The notes beneath the pieces were generated by a model, which saw nothing but the letters and a program-made list of their open reading frames with translations, ran no database searches and was not told the origin of the DNA. From contig NZ_CP046401.1 of the NCBI RefSeq assembly GCF_009762775.1, forward strand, positions 5,158,001-5,222,000: a stretch of 64,000 nucleotides of DNA. Direction: 5' to 3'. Numbering within the stretch: position 1 is the stretch's first letter; each line of letters opens with the position of its first letter. This document shows, in pieces, positions 45,131-54,995 of this stretch. The translations under genes were made by a program, and so were the position numbers. This DNA is from Maribellus comscasis. GTDB lineage: Bacteria > Bacteroidota > Bacteroidia > Bacteroidales > Prolixibacteraceae.

Positions 45131-45505
45131 TTATTGTTTCTTTGTTTTTATTGTCACCCAGTTTTTGTCCATCATAAACCGGATAAATTCACTTTCTCCT
45201 TTTTCTTTTATCATCTCAATGCCTTTTCTTCTGCTGGTTTGTGTGATAAATTGCCCGAACCGGACAAGAAGAGGATTGTAGATTTTACAATTTTTTATGG
45301 TTTTATATTTGTCACAGCTGGCACAGGAATCAAAACCGCTTTTAATACAACATGGTCTCACTTTGCAGGTTTTATAGCCAACAGCACAGTCGGAAGCATC
45401 TCCTTTGCAGCCTGAACATTCTTTTTTGATATACTTTGGACAGGCTCCGCAATAAAACCCGCAATATGAGATTAAGGCGATATCTGGTTGATTGTTCGTT
45501 TTCAT
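45131..45505 (-). CDS. DUF3795 cysteine-rich protein
   Basis: 124 residues. It opens IALISYCGFYCGACPKYIKKECSGCKG, then CAVGYKTCKVRPCC and FDSCASCDKY, with about fourteen cysteines in pairs as in DUF3795. A metal-binding or Fe-S role is likely from the pattern but untested. Its ATG overlaps the TGA of the DNA alkylation repair-like gene (ATGA), so the two are translationally coupled. It is a distant paralogue of the protein at 40707-41075. Confidence 0.85.
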   Translation of the reverse strand: MKTNNQPDIALISYCGFYCGACPKYIKKECSGCKGDASDCAVGYKTCKVRPCCIKSGFDSCASCDKYKTIKNCKIYNPLLVRFGQFITQTSRRKGIEMIKEKGESEFIRFMMDKNWVTIKTKKQ

Positions 45506-46227
45506 TTTTTTGTTCTTTTGAACCTTTCCCTATCTGTTTTACTCATTTTTTCGGTGGCATAGTGAATAATTTTTCTTCCGCATTTTTCTTTCCATTTTAA
45601 AAGAAAGTTTTCTGCTTTTTCAGGATCATTTTTCCAAACTTCCCGTAAAAAAGTCCCAATTCCTTTCTGAACATCCTCTTCCGGGTCTTCCATCAAATTC
45701 TCAATTACCTTTAAATATGAATCAGCCTGATGTCCCTTTTTTATGGCTTCAACAAAGGTTACCGGAATTGCTCTTCTTTTCCATTTAGACGGTGATGAGG
45801 TCCATCCTGAGAAATCTTTTGGCTGAACAATTTTTTCAAAAATAAAAATTGACAAAACAGACATACACAAAGCATCGGTATTTGCCCAGTTTTGAATTCC
45901 ATTTTCCAGCCATTTTCCAATTCGCTCAAAGGTTTCCGGAGTAAATTCATTTTTTCCTGAGAGAATAAAATATGTCGCGCAGTGGGCTTCTTCATATTTT
46001 CCTGTCGCAACCAATCTGTCTCCAAAATCGAGAAAATCTTTTGTTGTCATATCTTCCTCCCATTCTTTTAGCCATCTGTTGTGTTGTGCTTCCTCCTTTT
46101 TCCTGTCGCAGCCATAAGCATCCAGTCCTTCTCTGAAATACCGGGAAAGTTTTTTTACCACATTTTTATCTGCATTTTTGATGTAGAAGTCGATTACCTG
46201 TTTGTGCTTTTGTTCAATTTTATTCAT
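45502..46227 (-). CDS. DNA alkylation repair (AlkD-like HEAT) protein
   Basis: 241 residues from the ATG at 46227 (MNKIEQKHKQ); the frame is open further up to 46275. It is helical with HEAT-like repeats throughout, and includes WLKEWEEDMTTKDFLDFGDRLVATGKYEEAH and DPEEDVQKGIGTFLREVWKNDPEKAENFLLKW. This fits the DNA alkylation repair family. AlkD enzymes flip out alkylated bases using a conserved Asp and two Trp, but which residues serve here needs an alignment. It forms an operon with the DUF3795 gene. Confidence 0.8.
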   Translation of the reverse strand: MNKIEQKHKQVIDFYIKNADKNVVKKLSRYFREGLDAYGCDRKKEEAQHNRWLKEWEEDMTTKDFLDFGDRLVATGKYEEAHCATYFILSGKNEFTPETFERIGKWLENGIQNWANTDALCMSVLSIFIFEKIVQPKDFSGWTSSPSKWKRRAIPVTFVEAIKKGHQADSYLKVIENLMEDPEEDVQKGIGTFLREVWKNDPEKAENFLLKWKEKCGRKIIHYATEKMSKTDRERFKRTKK

Positions 46228-46294
46228 CGTTTTAGCTTCTTTTAAGTAAAAGTAGGCGATAAAAAATAAAGACAATTGTAAAAAATCGTCTTTA

Positions 46295-47074
46295 TTATTT
46301 TTTGTTAAAAAAGTCTCCGGGAGTTTGGCCTGTTAACTTTTTAAAATCATGAATAAAATGTGATTGGTCGTAATATCCGTTGTCGATAGCCAATTGATTC
46401 AGATCCGGATTTTTGTACTTGTTTTTTGTTTTTATAACATGATGTAACCTGACAATACCAGAGAATTTTTTTGGAGTCATTCCGACATGAGCAGAGAAAA
46501 TCCGTTCAAATTGTTTGATTCCCAGGCATATTTCTCCTGCCAGTTGTCGGGTTTTAATTTGTCCTTTATACTGTTCAATTAGTTTTACAGCATACTCAAT
46601 ACGTTCAAAATCTTTGCTAAAAATAAGTTTTTGAATAAAAAAGCTTTCGAGAATTTCTATTCTTTGTTTATTGTTTTCGGAACTTAGTAGTTTGTCCTCC
46701 AGTTCGTTGGCCCCTTTTTTTGTAAGGTCTTTGAATGCAAGATTCTCGTTTGATAACTCTTTGGCGGGAAAATGAAAAAAAGCCTGAAGTCCATAGGGCG
46801 TAAAAATAATCAGAATCATACCTGTATTGCCAGCCAGAGACAAATCGTAATAGCTGTTTTGCTGGCCACAAATTACAAGGTTGGGTTCAATATATGCACC
46901 GGAGTTTTTCTTTATAAACAAAGATGGAGAGCCGTAATGAAAAACCATGCAGGCATTTCCGGTTGGAAATACACGTTCACATGGTAGAAAAGGAGTTGAA
47001 CTATTGATCTCAACAATATAATATCCTTTTATAAAGTCTTTTAATATGTCACTGGGTTGAATAAATTCGGCCAT
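46295..47074 (-). CDS. AraC family transcriptional regulator
   Basis: 259 residues. The N-terminal 150 residues form an AraC-type sensor domain (DUF6597 pattern: LPCERVFPTGNACMVFHYG). The C-terminal 95 residues carry two helix-turn-helix units: TRQLAGEICLGIKQFERIFSAHVGMTPKKF and LNQLAIDNGYYDQSHFIHDFKKLTGQTPGDF, both typical of AraC. It likely activates a nearby or unlinked gene in response to a small molecule. The flanking DNA alkylation gene, 67 bases downstream, is a possible target, as in Ada-type control. Confidence 0.88.
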   Translation of the reverse strand: MAEFIQPSDILKDFIKGYYIVEINSSTPFLPCERVFPTGNACMVFHYGSPSLFIKKNSGAYIEPNLVICGQQNSYYDLSLAGNTGMILIIFTPYGLQAFFHFPAKELSNENLAFKDLTKKGANELEDKLLSSENNKQRIEILESFFIQKLIFSKDFERIEYAVKLIEQYKGQIKTRQLAGEICLGIKQFERIFSAHVGMTPKKFSGIVRLHHVIKTKNKYKNPDLNQLAIDNGYYDQSHFIHDFKKLTGQTPGDFFNKK

Positions 47075-47084
47075 TTATTTTTCT

Positions 47085-47723
47085 TTATTTTAAGATCTCC
47101 AGCGGTTTAACATCATTTGCTGTAAGTTTTTTGCAGTACTTTTTTTTGTCCTCGTTAGAATAATAAATCAGGGAGTCTATCCAGTAGCCTTCGAAACAAT
47201 CTCCCTGAAATGTGATTAGCAGCAACCCTGAATCTTTGTTTATTTCAAAATTTGTTATTTGCGGCGCTCCGCTTTCCTTTGAGCATTGGTAATATTTATA
47301 TTCTCGCCCAAATATCGATATTTTAAAAGGAAGACCGGTTGTTTCGCGTTGGGAAGCTTTACTGATGTATTTAATTTCGGGTTCCCACTTTAGCGAAATA
47401 AAACCGGGAAGTGCTGTAGTATCAGGATGTGAAAGGTATGCAAACCCTTTTTTTCTGATAACTTCTTCTCTGTTTTTTTCAAAATCATACCGGGAACTCC
47501 AGTTCAGGTCTTTTTCAATTGAATTGCTATCAATTTTGTAGATAAATAGTTCAGTTTTGCAGTCACATTCAGCCCAGTCGGTCCGTGTAAAAAATATTGA
47601 ATTGGTGTTAGTATCAAATCCTATAATATCGATCTTGACTGGCCCCAGTACTGTTGAAAATCCTTTCAGGCAAATAAAAAGGAACAGAAATAAAAATGCG
47701 ATCTTTTTTAAATTTGGTTTCAA
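47085..47723 (-). CDS. Exported protein of unknown function
   Basis: 212 residues with a signal peptide (MKPNLKKIAFLFLFLFICLKG...). The mature part is a mixed alpha/beta domain with several cysteines (ECDCKTEL, YYQCSKE, GDCFEGYW). I do not recognise a family. It lies directly upstream of the AraC gene on the same strand with a 10-base gap, so the two may be co-transcribed. Confidence 0.6.
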   Translation of the reverse strand: MKPNLKKIAFLFLFLFICLKGFSTVLGPVKIDIIGFDTNTNSIFFTRTDWAECDCKTELFIYKIDSNSIEKDLNWSSRYDFEKNREEVIRKKGFAYLSHPDTTALPGFISLKWEPEIKYISKASQRETTGLPFKISIFGREYKYYQCSKESGAPQITNFEINKDSGLLLITFQGDCFEGYWIDSLIYYSNEDKKKYCKKLTANDVKPLEILK

Positions 47724-47751
47724 GGTTTTGCTTTTGGGGTTGTAAATTAAT

Positions 47752-47759
47752 CAAAAATA
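47752..47759 (-). promoter_or_regulatory. Promoter -7 element of the unknown exported protein gene
   Basis: The minus strand reads TATTTTTG, a full TAnnTTTG match, 29 bases before the start codon. Confidence 0.4.
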
Positions 47760-47823
47760 CTATACAATTGAAATAAACTACAACGGCAGAAATTCGGAGG
47801 GCTTCTTATATTTATTCTATGTT

Positions 47824-48393
47824 TTATACTTTTAAACAGCCGCGGAATCCTCTGGCTGCATAATATGAGTCTGCTCCGTTATGGTAGGTGAAAACGGTAT
47901 TGTAGCGGCGATCGCAGAAGATGGCGCCGCCAAGTCTTCTGATTTTATCGGGCGTTTTCACCCAACTCGACGTTTTTAAATCGAAGTTTCCGAGCTTTTG
48001 CAGTTTCCGATATTGGTCCTCTGTCAAAATTTTGATGCCTAGAGTGGCCGCCAAATCTATCGCACTGTTTCGCGGTTTATGTTTTTTTCTCGACTCCAAA
48101 GCGTCTCGATCATAACAGATGCTCCTGCGGTCTTTGGGACTTTCAGCCGAGCAATCGAAAAAAATATATTCGTCCGCCTGTTCATCATATTCCACAACAT
48201 CCGGCTCACCTCCCGTTTCTTCCATTTCATTTAGCGCCCACAATTTTTCTTCTGAAGATTTGTCCAGTTTTATTTTTACTTTTTCCCAAATTAGATCGCT
48301 GTGCCGGTTCATGTTTTTTTCAAAACGGTTTTTTAATATTCTGAACAGTTCCTTTTTCTCTTCCGGTGAAAGTTTGTTTTGGCTGGCATTCAT
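47824..48393 (-). CDS. DUF4256 family protein
   Basis: 189 residues from the ATG at 48393 (MNASQNKLSPEEKKEL), preferred to the first ATG at 48432. The family marks are LWALNEMEETGGEPDVV, FFDCSAESPKDRRSICYDRDAL and KHKPRNSAIDLAATLGIKIL, ending YHNGADSYYAARGFRGCLKV. The function is unknown; the protein is cytoplasmic. It stands alone. Confidence 0.9.
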   Translation of the reverse strand: MNASQNKLSPEEKKELFRILKNRFEKNMNRHSDLIWEKVKIKLDKSSEEKLWALNEMEETGGEPDVVEYDEQADEYIFFDCSAESPKDRRSICYDRDALESRKKHKPRNSAIDLAATLGIKILTEDQYRKLQKLGNFDLKTSSWVKTPDKIRRLGGAIFCDRRYNTVFTYHNGADSYYAARGFRGCLKV

Positions 48394-48564
48394 GATGTTT
48401 CCTTTTTGTTTTACAATTAAACAGATTGACAAGGAAATGGTTAATTAAAATCACATATGATCTTAGCTCTTTTCCTTTTGAGAGTCGTAGACCAGGTATT
48501 GGTATTTCAAATTTCGGTATCTAATTTTGAATATGCTTATTTTACGGGGAGCCGGACGATTCTT

Positions 48565-49572
48565 TTATTTATAAAACGAATTGTACCACTTTACAAACTC
48601 ACCAATTCCTTTTTCCAGCGAAGTATTTGGCGCGTAAGCAAAATCTTTTTCCAATTCGCTAACATCGGCGAAAGTTTTGTATACATCGCCCGGTTGCATG
48701 TCGTAATATTCTTTTTTTGCTTCCTGCCCCAAAGCTTTTTCAATGGTTTCAATAAAATCCATCAGTTTTACAGGCGATGAGTTTCCTATGTTGTATACTT
48801 TATAAGGTGGCTGCTTTTCAGGTGCTTTTTGAATAATTTTCAGAATACCCTCCGTAATATCATCAATGTACGTGAAATCGCGGTATAAATCGCCGTGGTT
48901 AAATATTTTAATGGAATTATCAGCCAGTATATTTTTTGTAAAAGAGAAATATGCCATGTCCGGTCTTCCCCAGGGGCCGTATACGGTGAAAAATCGTAGG
49001 CCTGTGGTGGGGATACCATACAGATGGCTGTAAGTATGTGCCATCAGTTCATTGCTTTTTTTTGTAGCAGCATACAAACTAACCGGATTATCAACATAGT
49101 CGGAAGTGGCAAGCGGCATTTTTTTACTGTTTCCGTAAACACTCGAGGAACTGGCATACACCAAATGTTTAATGTTGTTGTGCCGGCAGGCTTCCAGAAT
49201 GTTGGCAAAACCAACAATGTTGCTCTGGATATATGCATGTGGATTTTCGATACTGTAACGTACACCGGCTTGCGCCGCAAGGTTACAAACCAGGTCAAAC
49301 TTCTCGGTTTCAAAAAGCTGGTTGATTTCCTTCTGGTCTTCCAGGTTCATCCTGAAAAAAGAATAAGCCGGATTTTTTGTGCTTTTTACTTTTCGATTCC
49401 AGCTTGCAGCTTCCTCTGGAATTCCAGCTTCTTTTAAACGTGCAAATTTTAGCTCAGTAGAATAATAGTCGTTGATATTATCAATACCCACAACTTCAAA
49501 TCCTTCTTTCAATAATTTATTGGTAAGGTGAAAGCCAATAAAACCAGCTGTCCCCGTAACGAGAATTTTCAT
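48565..49572 (-). CDS. NAD-dependent nucleotide-sugar epimerase (UDP-glucuronate 4-epimerase-like)
   Basis: 335 residues. Rossmann motif GTAGFIGFHL at the start, the catalytic Ser-Tyr-Lys as SSSSVYG and YAATKKSNE, and substrate-binding RFFTVYGPWGRPDMAYFSFT. The PWGRPDMA pattern is characteristic of UDP-glucuronate/UDP-galacturonate 4-epimerases. It would supply an acidic sugar for envelope or capsular polysaccharide. Its start codon lies 9 bases after the cysN-cysC stop, so it belongs to the sulfate activation operon. Confidence 0.9.
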   Translation of the reverse strand: MKILVTGTAGFIGFHLTNKLLKEGFEVVGIDNINDYYSTELKFARLKEAGIPEEAASWNRKVKSTKNPAYSFFRMNLEDQKEINQLFETEKFDLVCNLAAQAGVRYSIENPHAYIQSNIVGFANILEACRHNNIKHLVYASSSSVYGNSKKMPLATSDYVDNPVSLYAATKKSNELMAHTYSHLYGIPTTGLRFFTVYGPWGRPDMAYFSFTKNILADNSIKIFNHGDLYRDFTYIDDITEGILKIIQKAPEKQPPYKVYNIGNSSPVKLMDFIETIEKALGQEAKKEYYDMQPGDVYKTFADVSELEKDFAYAPNTSLEKGIGEFVKWYNSFYK

Positions 49573-49581
49573 ATGCAGATT

Positions 49582-51576
49582 TTAATGTACCGGGAAAATT
49601 TTATTTGCAGAAATATAATCCAGAATTCTGTCAATATTGATTTCATTTTCTTCCGGCTTTAATACCAGCGTGGCATCTCCGGGTTTTTCGTATTCCAAAT
49701 CAATACCCGGTAGATTTTCAATTTCGCCTTTTTCTGCTTTTTCGTACAGTTCCGGTTTATTATTTCTACAAAATTCCATTGTTGCATTCATGTACAACAG
49801 GTGGAAACGTTCCTCTCCGATAATTTGAGCAATCTGTTTCCGCAGTGAATTGTTCCTTGAAATAAATGAACAGATGGTAATGATTCCCTGGTCGTTTAAC
49901 ATTTTGCTGATGTGTGCCACACGGCGCAGGTGTTCGGCACGGTCGGCCGGCGAGAAATCAAGTTCTTTGTTCAGTCCCATCCTTAATGAGCTTCCATCAA
50001 GAAGAACCACTGTTGCACCATTTTCAAACAATTTCTTTTCGAGGCTGAATGCCAGTTCGTTTTTACCTGAACCATGCAGCCCGGTAATCCAGATGGTATC
50101 TCCTTTCTGGTTGAGTTTTTTCTGCCGCTCTGCTATGGTAACAAGTGATTTTCCTTTGGCAATCGTTTCTTTATCCGTATCGGTAATTCTTGATGGCAGG
50201 TTTTTGCTTCCCAGTTTGTCAATAATCATTCCAACCGCACAGGTATTATGCGTTACCGGGTCAATCAAAATAAATGAACCGGTCTGGCGGTTTTGGGTAT
50301 ATGGATCAAAAAACAAAGGCTTTGTGGTAGTAATTACTACGCGCCCGATTTCATTTAATTTGAAATTTTCAATATTCGATTTTTCCAGTGTGTTTACATC
50401 CACTTTGTATCTTATCTGGTCGATTTTTGCCTTGGTATTGTTGTTGGCGTGTTTGATGTAAAACGGTGTGGAAAGGTCCATCTCATTTTCATCCATCCAA
50501 ACCAGCATGGCTTCAAAATGACGTTCTACACGCGGGCGGTTGTCGGGATGGACGATCATATCACCACGCGAGATGTCGATTTCGTCTTCCAGTGTAACCG
50601 TTACCGACTGCGGTGGGAAAGCATAATCCAGTTCGCCGTCGTATGAAACAATCGATTTAACTTTCGACGTTTTTAATGAAGGAAGTACCAGTATGTCGTC
50701 TCCTTTTTTGATAATTCCGGAAGCTACCGAAGTAGAAAAACCACGGAATTTTATATCAGGCCGAAGTACAAACTGCACAGGGTAACGCAAATCGGTAAAG
50801 TTACGGTCGCTGCTGATGTGAACTGTTTCCAGAAATTCCAGTAAACTGTTTCCGTGATACCAGGGTGTGCGTTCCGATGTTTCCACCACATTATCGCCTT
50901 TCAATGCAGAAAGCGGGATATAATGAATATCCGGAATATCGAGCTGGGCCACAAAGGTTTCATAATCTTTTCGGATTTTTTCAAACACTTCCTGTCTAAA
51001 ATCCACCAAATCCATTTTGTTTATGGCCACAACCACGTGTTTTATTCCCAGTAGACTGGCCAGATATGTATGGCGTTTGGTCTGGGTGATTACTCCGTGG
51101 CGGGCATCAATCAGGATAATGGCCAGGTTTGCGGTTGAACCACCGGTTATCATATTCCGTGTGTACTGCTCGTGCCCGGGTGTGTCGGCAATGATAAATT
51201 TTCGTTTTGCAGTTGAAAAATAGCGGTAGGCTACATCAATGGTGATTCCCTGTTCACGTTCAGCTTTTAGCCCGTCGAGAAGAAGCGCATAATCGATGTC
51301 TTCTCCTGCATGCCCAACCCTTTTGCTGTCGCGTTCGAGAGCCGCCAGCTGATCCTCATACAGCATTTTACTGTCGAACATTAACCGGCCTATAAGGGTT
51401 GATTTACCGTCGTCAACGCTGCCGGCTGTCAGTAAACGGAGTAGATCTTTTCTTTGGTCCTGGTCAAGGAATTCGCGTATGGAAAGCCCCCCTTTTTCCC
51501 CCTCAAATGAGGAGACAGAATCCAACTGGTTTTTTGATGTGTTATTATGATTGTTTTTTGGTGTATCTTTTCCCAT
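49582..51576 (-). CDS. cysN: Sulfate adenylyltransferase large subunit fused to APS kinase domain
   Basis: 664 residues. Residues 35-250 are the GTPase domain ([35 protein letters not shown]), followed by EF-Tu-like barrels to about 470. With CysD it makes APS from ATP and sulfate. The C-terminal 170 residues are an APS kinase (CysC) domain, [33 protein letters not shown] and [17 protein letters not shown]. The kinase domain departs from the norm at several conserved points: P-loop Ser/Thr is Asn, LDGDN is LDGSS, FISPYR is FISRNN and RDPKGLY is NNKPELY. Its activity is therefore in doubt. It overlaps no neighbour and lies 21 bases after cysD. Confidence 0.92.
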   Translation of the reverse strand: MGKDTPKNNHNNTSKNQLDSVSSFEGEKGGLSIREFLDQDQRKDLLRLLTAGSVDDGKSTLIGRLMFDSKMLYEDQLAALERDSKRVGHAGEDIDYALLLDGLKAEREQGITIDVAYRYFSTAKRKFIIADTPGHEQYTRNMITGGSTANLAIILIDARHGVITQTKRHTYLASLLGIKHVVVAINKMDLVDFRQEVFEKIRKDYETFVAQLDIPDIHYIPLSALKGDNVVETSERTPWYHGNSLLEFLETVHISSDRNFTDLRYPVQFVLRPDIKFRGFSTSVASGIIKKGDDILVLPSLKTSKVKSIVSYDGELDYAFPPQSVTVTLEDEIDISRGDMIVHPDNRPRVERHFEAMLVWMDENEMDLSTPFYIKHANNNTKAKIDQIRYKVDVNTLEKSNIENFKLNEIGRVVITTTKPLFFDPYTQNRQTGSFILIDPVTHNTCAVGMIIDKLGSKNLPSRITDTDKETIAKGKSLVTIAERQKKLNQKGDTIWITGLHGSGKNELAFSLEKKLFENGATVVLLDGSSLRMGLNKELDFSPADRAEHLRRVAHISKMLNDQGIITICSFISRNNSLRKQIAQIIGEERFHLLYMNATMEFCRNNKPELYEKAEKGEIENLPGIDLEYEKPGDATLVLKPEENEINIDRILDYISANKIFPVH

Positions 51577-51597
51577 TTTGATTGGTTTGTTTTTTTC

Positions 51598-52506
51598 TTA
51601 GAAATACCCTTCTCGTTTTTTCTGTTCCATACTCGCTTCCTGGTCGAAGTCAATAACACGGGTTGTCCGTTCAGAAACAGTAACGGTCATCATTTCTTCC
51701 ACGATTTTTTCAATGGTGTCGGCTTCTGATTCAACTGCACCTGTTAAGGGGTAACATCCCAGGGTACGAAAACGTACTTTTCGCATTTGTGCCTTATCGC
51801 GTAATTCTTTTGGCATGCGCTCATCGTCAACCATAATCAGGCTGCCGTCAATATCAACAATCGGGCGCTCTTTTGCAAAATAAAGAGGTACAATCGGGAT
51901 ATTTTCCAAACGTATGTACTGCCAGATATCGAGTTCTGTCCAGTTGGAAATAGGAAATACACGTATGGATTCACCCTTGTGAACCTTGGCATTGTATATA
52001 TTCCACAGTTCCGGGCGCTGGTTTTTGGGGTCCCACTGGTGAAATTTATCACGGAACGAGAAAATACGTTCCTTTGCACGTGATTTTTCTTCGTCGCGGC
52101 GGGCGCCTCCAAAGGCGGCGTCAAACTTGTATTTATTCAATCCGGCCAACAGGGCCTGTGTTTTCATTACATCGGTATGCACCTTGCTTCCGTGGGTAAA
52201 AGGGCCAATCCCTTTTTCAAAACCTTCTTTGTTGTAGTGAACAATCAAATCCCAGCCCTTTTCTTTGGCATAATTGTCACGGAATTCAACCATTTCTTTG
52301 AATTTCCACTTCGAATCGATATGCATTAACGGAAACGGGACTTTGCCCGGATAAAAGGCTTTTTCTGCTAACCGGACCATTACCGAAGAGTCTTTTCCAA
52401 TCGAGTAAAGCATAACCGGGTTTTCAAATTCGGCGGCTACTTCCCGTATGATGTGAATCGCTTCGGCTTCCAGTTCGCGCAGGTTTGTTAAACTATATTC
52501 CTTCAT
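51598..52506 (-). CDS. cysD: Sulfate adenylyltransferase small subunit
   Basis: 302 residues. CysD is the ATP pyrophosphatase that forms APS with CysN. The PP-loop motif is [16 protein letters not shown], followed by [39 protein letters not shown] and [15 protein letters not shown]. All are canonical and the length is normal. It is the second gene of the operon SLC13 permease - cysD - cysNC - epimerase. Confidence 0.96.
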   Translation of the reverse strand: MKEYSLTNLRELEAEAIHIIREVAAEFENPVMLYSIGKDSSVMVRLAEKAFYPGKVPFPLMHIDSKWKFKEMVEFRDNYAKEKGWDLIVHYNKEGFEKGIGPFTHGSKVHTDVMKTQALLAGLNKYKFDAAFGGARRDEEKSRAKERIFSFRDKFHQWDPKNQRPELWNIYNAKVHKGESIRVFPISNWTELDIWQYIRLENIPIVPLYFAKERPIVDIDGSLIMVDDERMPKELRDKAQMRKVRFRTLGCYPLTGAVESEADTIEKIVEEMMTVTVSERTTRVIDFDQEASMEQKKREGYF

Positions 52507-52623
52507 GAATTGGGTTATATTTTTTCAAAATTGTAAGAATGTGGGCAAATATAAAACTTTTATTTCAACCCTTTCCTCTTCGGCTTTATTCATTAAAAAT
52601 TTAATAACAGACAAATTAGTTTT

Positions 52624-54432
52624 TTATTGAAAATGCCAAAAATATGGGATCAGCAGAAGTGATAAAATAAATGCCAGTAAATTAAGTGGTAAGCCTATTT
52701 TTACATAGTCTTTGAATTTATAGTCGCCAATTGCCTGCACGATTAAATTGGTTTGATACCCGATTGGTGTTGAGAAACTTGCTGAAGCTGCGATGGCAAT
52801 CGTTACAAAAAAGGGTTTGGGATCAATATTCAGCTGTTGTGCCGCTGCCATCGCAATTGGAAAAACCAGTGCAGCCGCTGCATTATTCGTAATAATTTCG
52901 GTGAATATCGCTGTTAAAATGTAGATGGCTGCAAGAACTCCAATTGGTCCAAATCCTTTAGCGAAATTTATCGTTGTTCTTGCTATTGATTCTGCTGCAC
53001 CCGAATTTTGCATTGCTTTACTAATGGCAAAAGCAAACGCAATAGTTATTAATACGTCCCAGCTAATGGCCTTTGTATATTTCTGATGGGGCATGATTTT
53101 CATCCAGACAAGCAGAATAGAGGCAATGGCAGAAAAATAGAACATATCAAAAGTGATTCCCGAAGGAGAAGAGAAAAATTTCCCAACCGTACTGCCAATA
53201 ATCATCAGCAGAAGTACGATAAAGGCGAGCCATTTTTTCCAGAAAGTCCCGGTTGTCCGGTAATCGCGAATATAGGATGTTAAATAGAAGACTTTTGAAT
53301 CTCCCCAGTTTTGCGCAAATCTTTCCGTAGTTAATAAAACCAGATTATCTCCTGCCTTAAGTTCTAAACTGCTTAAGTTGGACGTAATTCGTTCTCCGTT
53401 TCTGTGTATCGATAAAACTACTGCCTGGTAATGTTCAAAAAAATTAAATTCTGTTATTGTTTTTCCAATTCCCGGAAAGCGGGGAGAGAGTACCGCTTCA
53501 TATTGTTTTAACTCATTTTTAGGAACACCTTTTATCAGGTCCATCCCGCGCAAACGAATATTATCGTTTCCTAAAATAAGGTTTAGTCTGTCTGACTTGC
53601 CTACAACCAATAATTTATCTTCAGGCATAATGAAGTAACTTCCTTTGTTTACTTCAATTATTTTTCCGTCTCTTTCAATGGTGCGTATGATAAGACCTCG
53701 CAATTCTTTTATCCGGCCGTTTTTAATCTCAATACCAATAAAACTGCTGCTTTCCGGTACAATGACGTCGTAGAAATAGTCTTTAAATTCAGTAGAACTT
53801 CTTGAATTAAAAAGGATTTTTTTCCCGGGCAAAAGTTTGTTCCCGGCAATCGACATGTAAATTGTTCCAATAATCGCGATAAATAAGCCTACTTTACCCA
53901 GTTCGAACATGCTAAAACCTTCATAGCCATTCTCTAATATAAGGCCATGAACAACAAGGTTGGTAGAAGTGCCAATAAGTGTGCACATACCTCCCAGTAT
54001 GGTAGCGTAAGATAGTGGGATAAGAAACTTTTTCGAAGACAGATTTAGTTTTTCTGTCCATTTTTTAATAATTGGAGCAAAGATAATGACAACGGGTGTA
54101 TTGTTCAAAAATGCTGAAAGAACAGAAACCGGAAGCATAATCCGGGGAATCAGAAAGACCATTTTCCCTCTTTTTCGAGGGAGGTATGTTTGCGCAAGCC
54201 GGTTAAGTATTCCCGATTGACGGACACCTTCACTAACCAGGAATAAAATACCTACTGTGATCATTCCTTTATTCGAAAAGCCTTCCAATGTTTCTTTTTC
54301 GCTAATAATCCCGGTGGCCATCAAAAGCACTGCTCCCGTGAAAAAGACCAGCCCCGGGCGCATGATTTCCTTTGCGAGAATTACTATTAAGGCAAAAATT
54401 ATAGCCAGTACTATATATCCTTCTAAAGTCAC
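52624..54432 (-). CDS. SLC13 family permease with RCK_C (TrkA-C) domains
   Basis: 602 residues. Membrane halves (1-180 and about 410-600) flank two soluble RCK_C domains (about 205-290 and 300-385, with DVIVPESSSFIGIEIKNGRIKEL and YEAVLSPRFPGIGKTITEF). The SLC13 signatures are SALLNNTPVVIIF-like SAFLNNTPVVIIFAP, GTSTNLVVHG, EIITNNAAAALVFPI and SFSTPIGYQTNLIV. It is the likely sulfate importer, as it heads the sulfate activation genes 117 bases away. Other anions or dicarboxylates remain possible. Confidence 0.9.
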   Translation of the reverse strand: MTLEGYIVLAIIFALIVILAKEIMRPGLVFFTGAVLLMATGIISEKETLEGFSNKGMITVGILFLVSEGVRQSGILNRLAQTYLPRKRGKMVFLIPRIMLPVSVLSAFLNNTPVVIIFAPIIKKWTEKLNLSSKKFLIPLSYATILGGMCTLIGTSTNLVVHGLILENGYEGFSMFELGKVGLFIAIIGTIYMSIAGNKLLPGKKILFNSRSSTEFKDYFYDVIVPESSSFIGIEIKNGRIKELRGLIIRTIERDGKIIEVNKGSYFIMPEDKLLVVGKSDRLNLILGNDNIRLRGMDLIKGVPKNELKQYEAVLSPRFPGIGKTITEFNFFEHYQAVVLSIHRNGERITSNLSSLELKAGDNLVLLTTERFAQNWGDSKVFYLTSYIRDYRTTGTFWKKWLAFIVLLLMIIGSTVGKFFSSPSGITFDMFYFSAIASILLVWMKIMPHQKYTKAISWDVLITIAFAFAISKAMQNSGAAESIARTTINFAKGFGPIGVLAAIYILTAIFTEIITNNAAAALVFPIAMAAAQQLNIDPKPFFVTIAIAASASFSTPIGYQTNLIVQAIGDYKFKDYVKIGLPLNLLAFILSLLLIPYFWHFQ

Positions 54433-54745
54433 TTAATCTTTCTGCGGTATTTTAAAGTGTTTTTTCGATTCGTATCAGTAAAAATGTAAAAATCAAATCT
54501 ACTATTAAAATTGGTTCCTTCAAACAATCGTTTTATTTTGATTAAAAAAAAATAAACCCGGATTTTATTTTCCATCACAAAAAAAAGGGAGGTGATAATA
54601 AACAATCGCAATTCTCTGATGTTAGTTGATTCTAAATCTGTTTATTGTACAATCTTTGGTTTTTAAATTTTATTTTATTTTGGGCGATGATTGTAACAAA
54701 ATGCTAATGAGAAAATTTAATTTTTTTGAAAAAATACTCTGTGGG
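54433..54745. other. Intergenic region before tRNA-Lys
   Basis: AT-rich gap with no convincing gene; a short minus-strand frame (54429-54611) has no recognisable content. The right end runs into the tRNA-Lys promoter. Confidence 0.4.
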
Positions 54746-54776
54746 TTTGTGTAGAAAAAAATAAATATTACTTTTG
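54746..54776 (+). promoter_or_regulatory. Promoter of tRNA-Lys
   Basis: TTTG (54746-54749) and TACTTTTG (54769-54776), spaced exactly 19 bases: a perfect Bacteroidota consensus promoter, the best in the window. Confidence 0.8.
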
Positions 54777-54811
54777 CACCCGCCTTTGAGAAACAAAGGT
54801 GCTACAAGGAT

Positions 54812-54887
54812 GACTCAGTAGCTCAGCTGGTAGAGCACATCCCTTTTAAGGATGGGGTCCTGGGTTCGAACCCCAGCTGAGTCACCA
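54812..54887 (+). tRNA. tRNA-Lys (anticodon TTT)
   Basis: 76 bases including encoded CCA. The acceptor stem GACTCAG/CTGAGTC, the D arm GCTCAGCTGGTAGAGC, anticodon stem CATCC/GGATG with loop CTTTTAA, and T arm CTGGG-TTCGAAC-CCCAG all pair fully. TTT reads the lysine codons AAA and AAG. A terminator follows, and a tyrosine recombinase gene lies 288 bases downstream in the same direction. Confidence 0.97.
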
Positions 54888-54908
54888 AATCGGAAACCAT
54901 TCCGAACC

Positions 54909-54944
54909 AAAAGCGCTTAAATCGTTGATTTTAGGCGCTTTTTT
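54909..54944 (+). terminator. Terminator after tRNA-Lys
   Basis: Stem AAAAGCGC (54909-54916) with GCGCTTTT (54935-54942), extended by TTAAATC/GATTTTAG with a bulge, three-base loop and a T run. Confidence 0.75.
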
Positions 54945-54995
54945 ATTTTCGGCAAATGCCGGGATATGCACTGAAAATCAAATTAAAAGGGTCTA

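Noticed and set aside
48457..48564. A + strand frame antisense to the epimerase 3' end
   Set aside because: It is mostly antisense to a well-supported gene and has no domain of its own.
54888..54904. Small hairpin CGGAA/TTCCG just after the tRNA CCA
   Set aside because: Five pairs only, with no T run; the real terminator is at 54909-54944. It might be a processing signal but the evidence is too thin.
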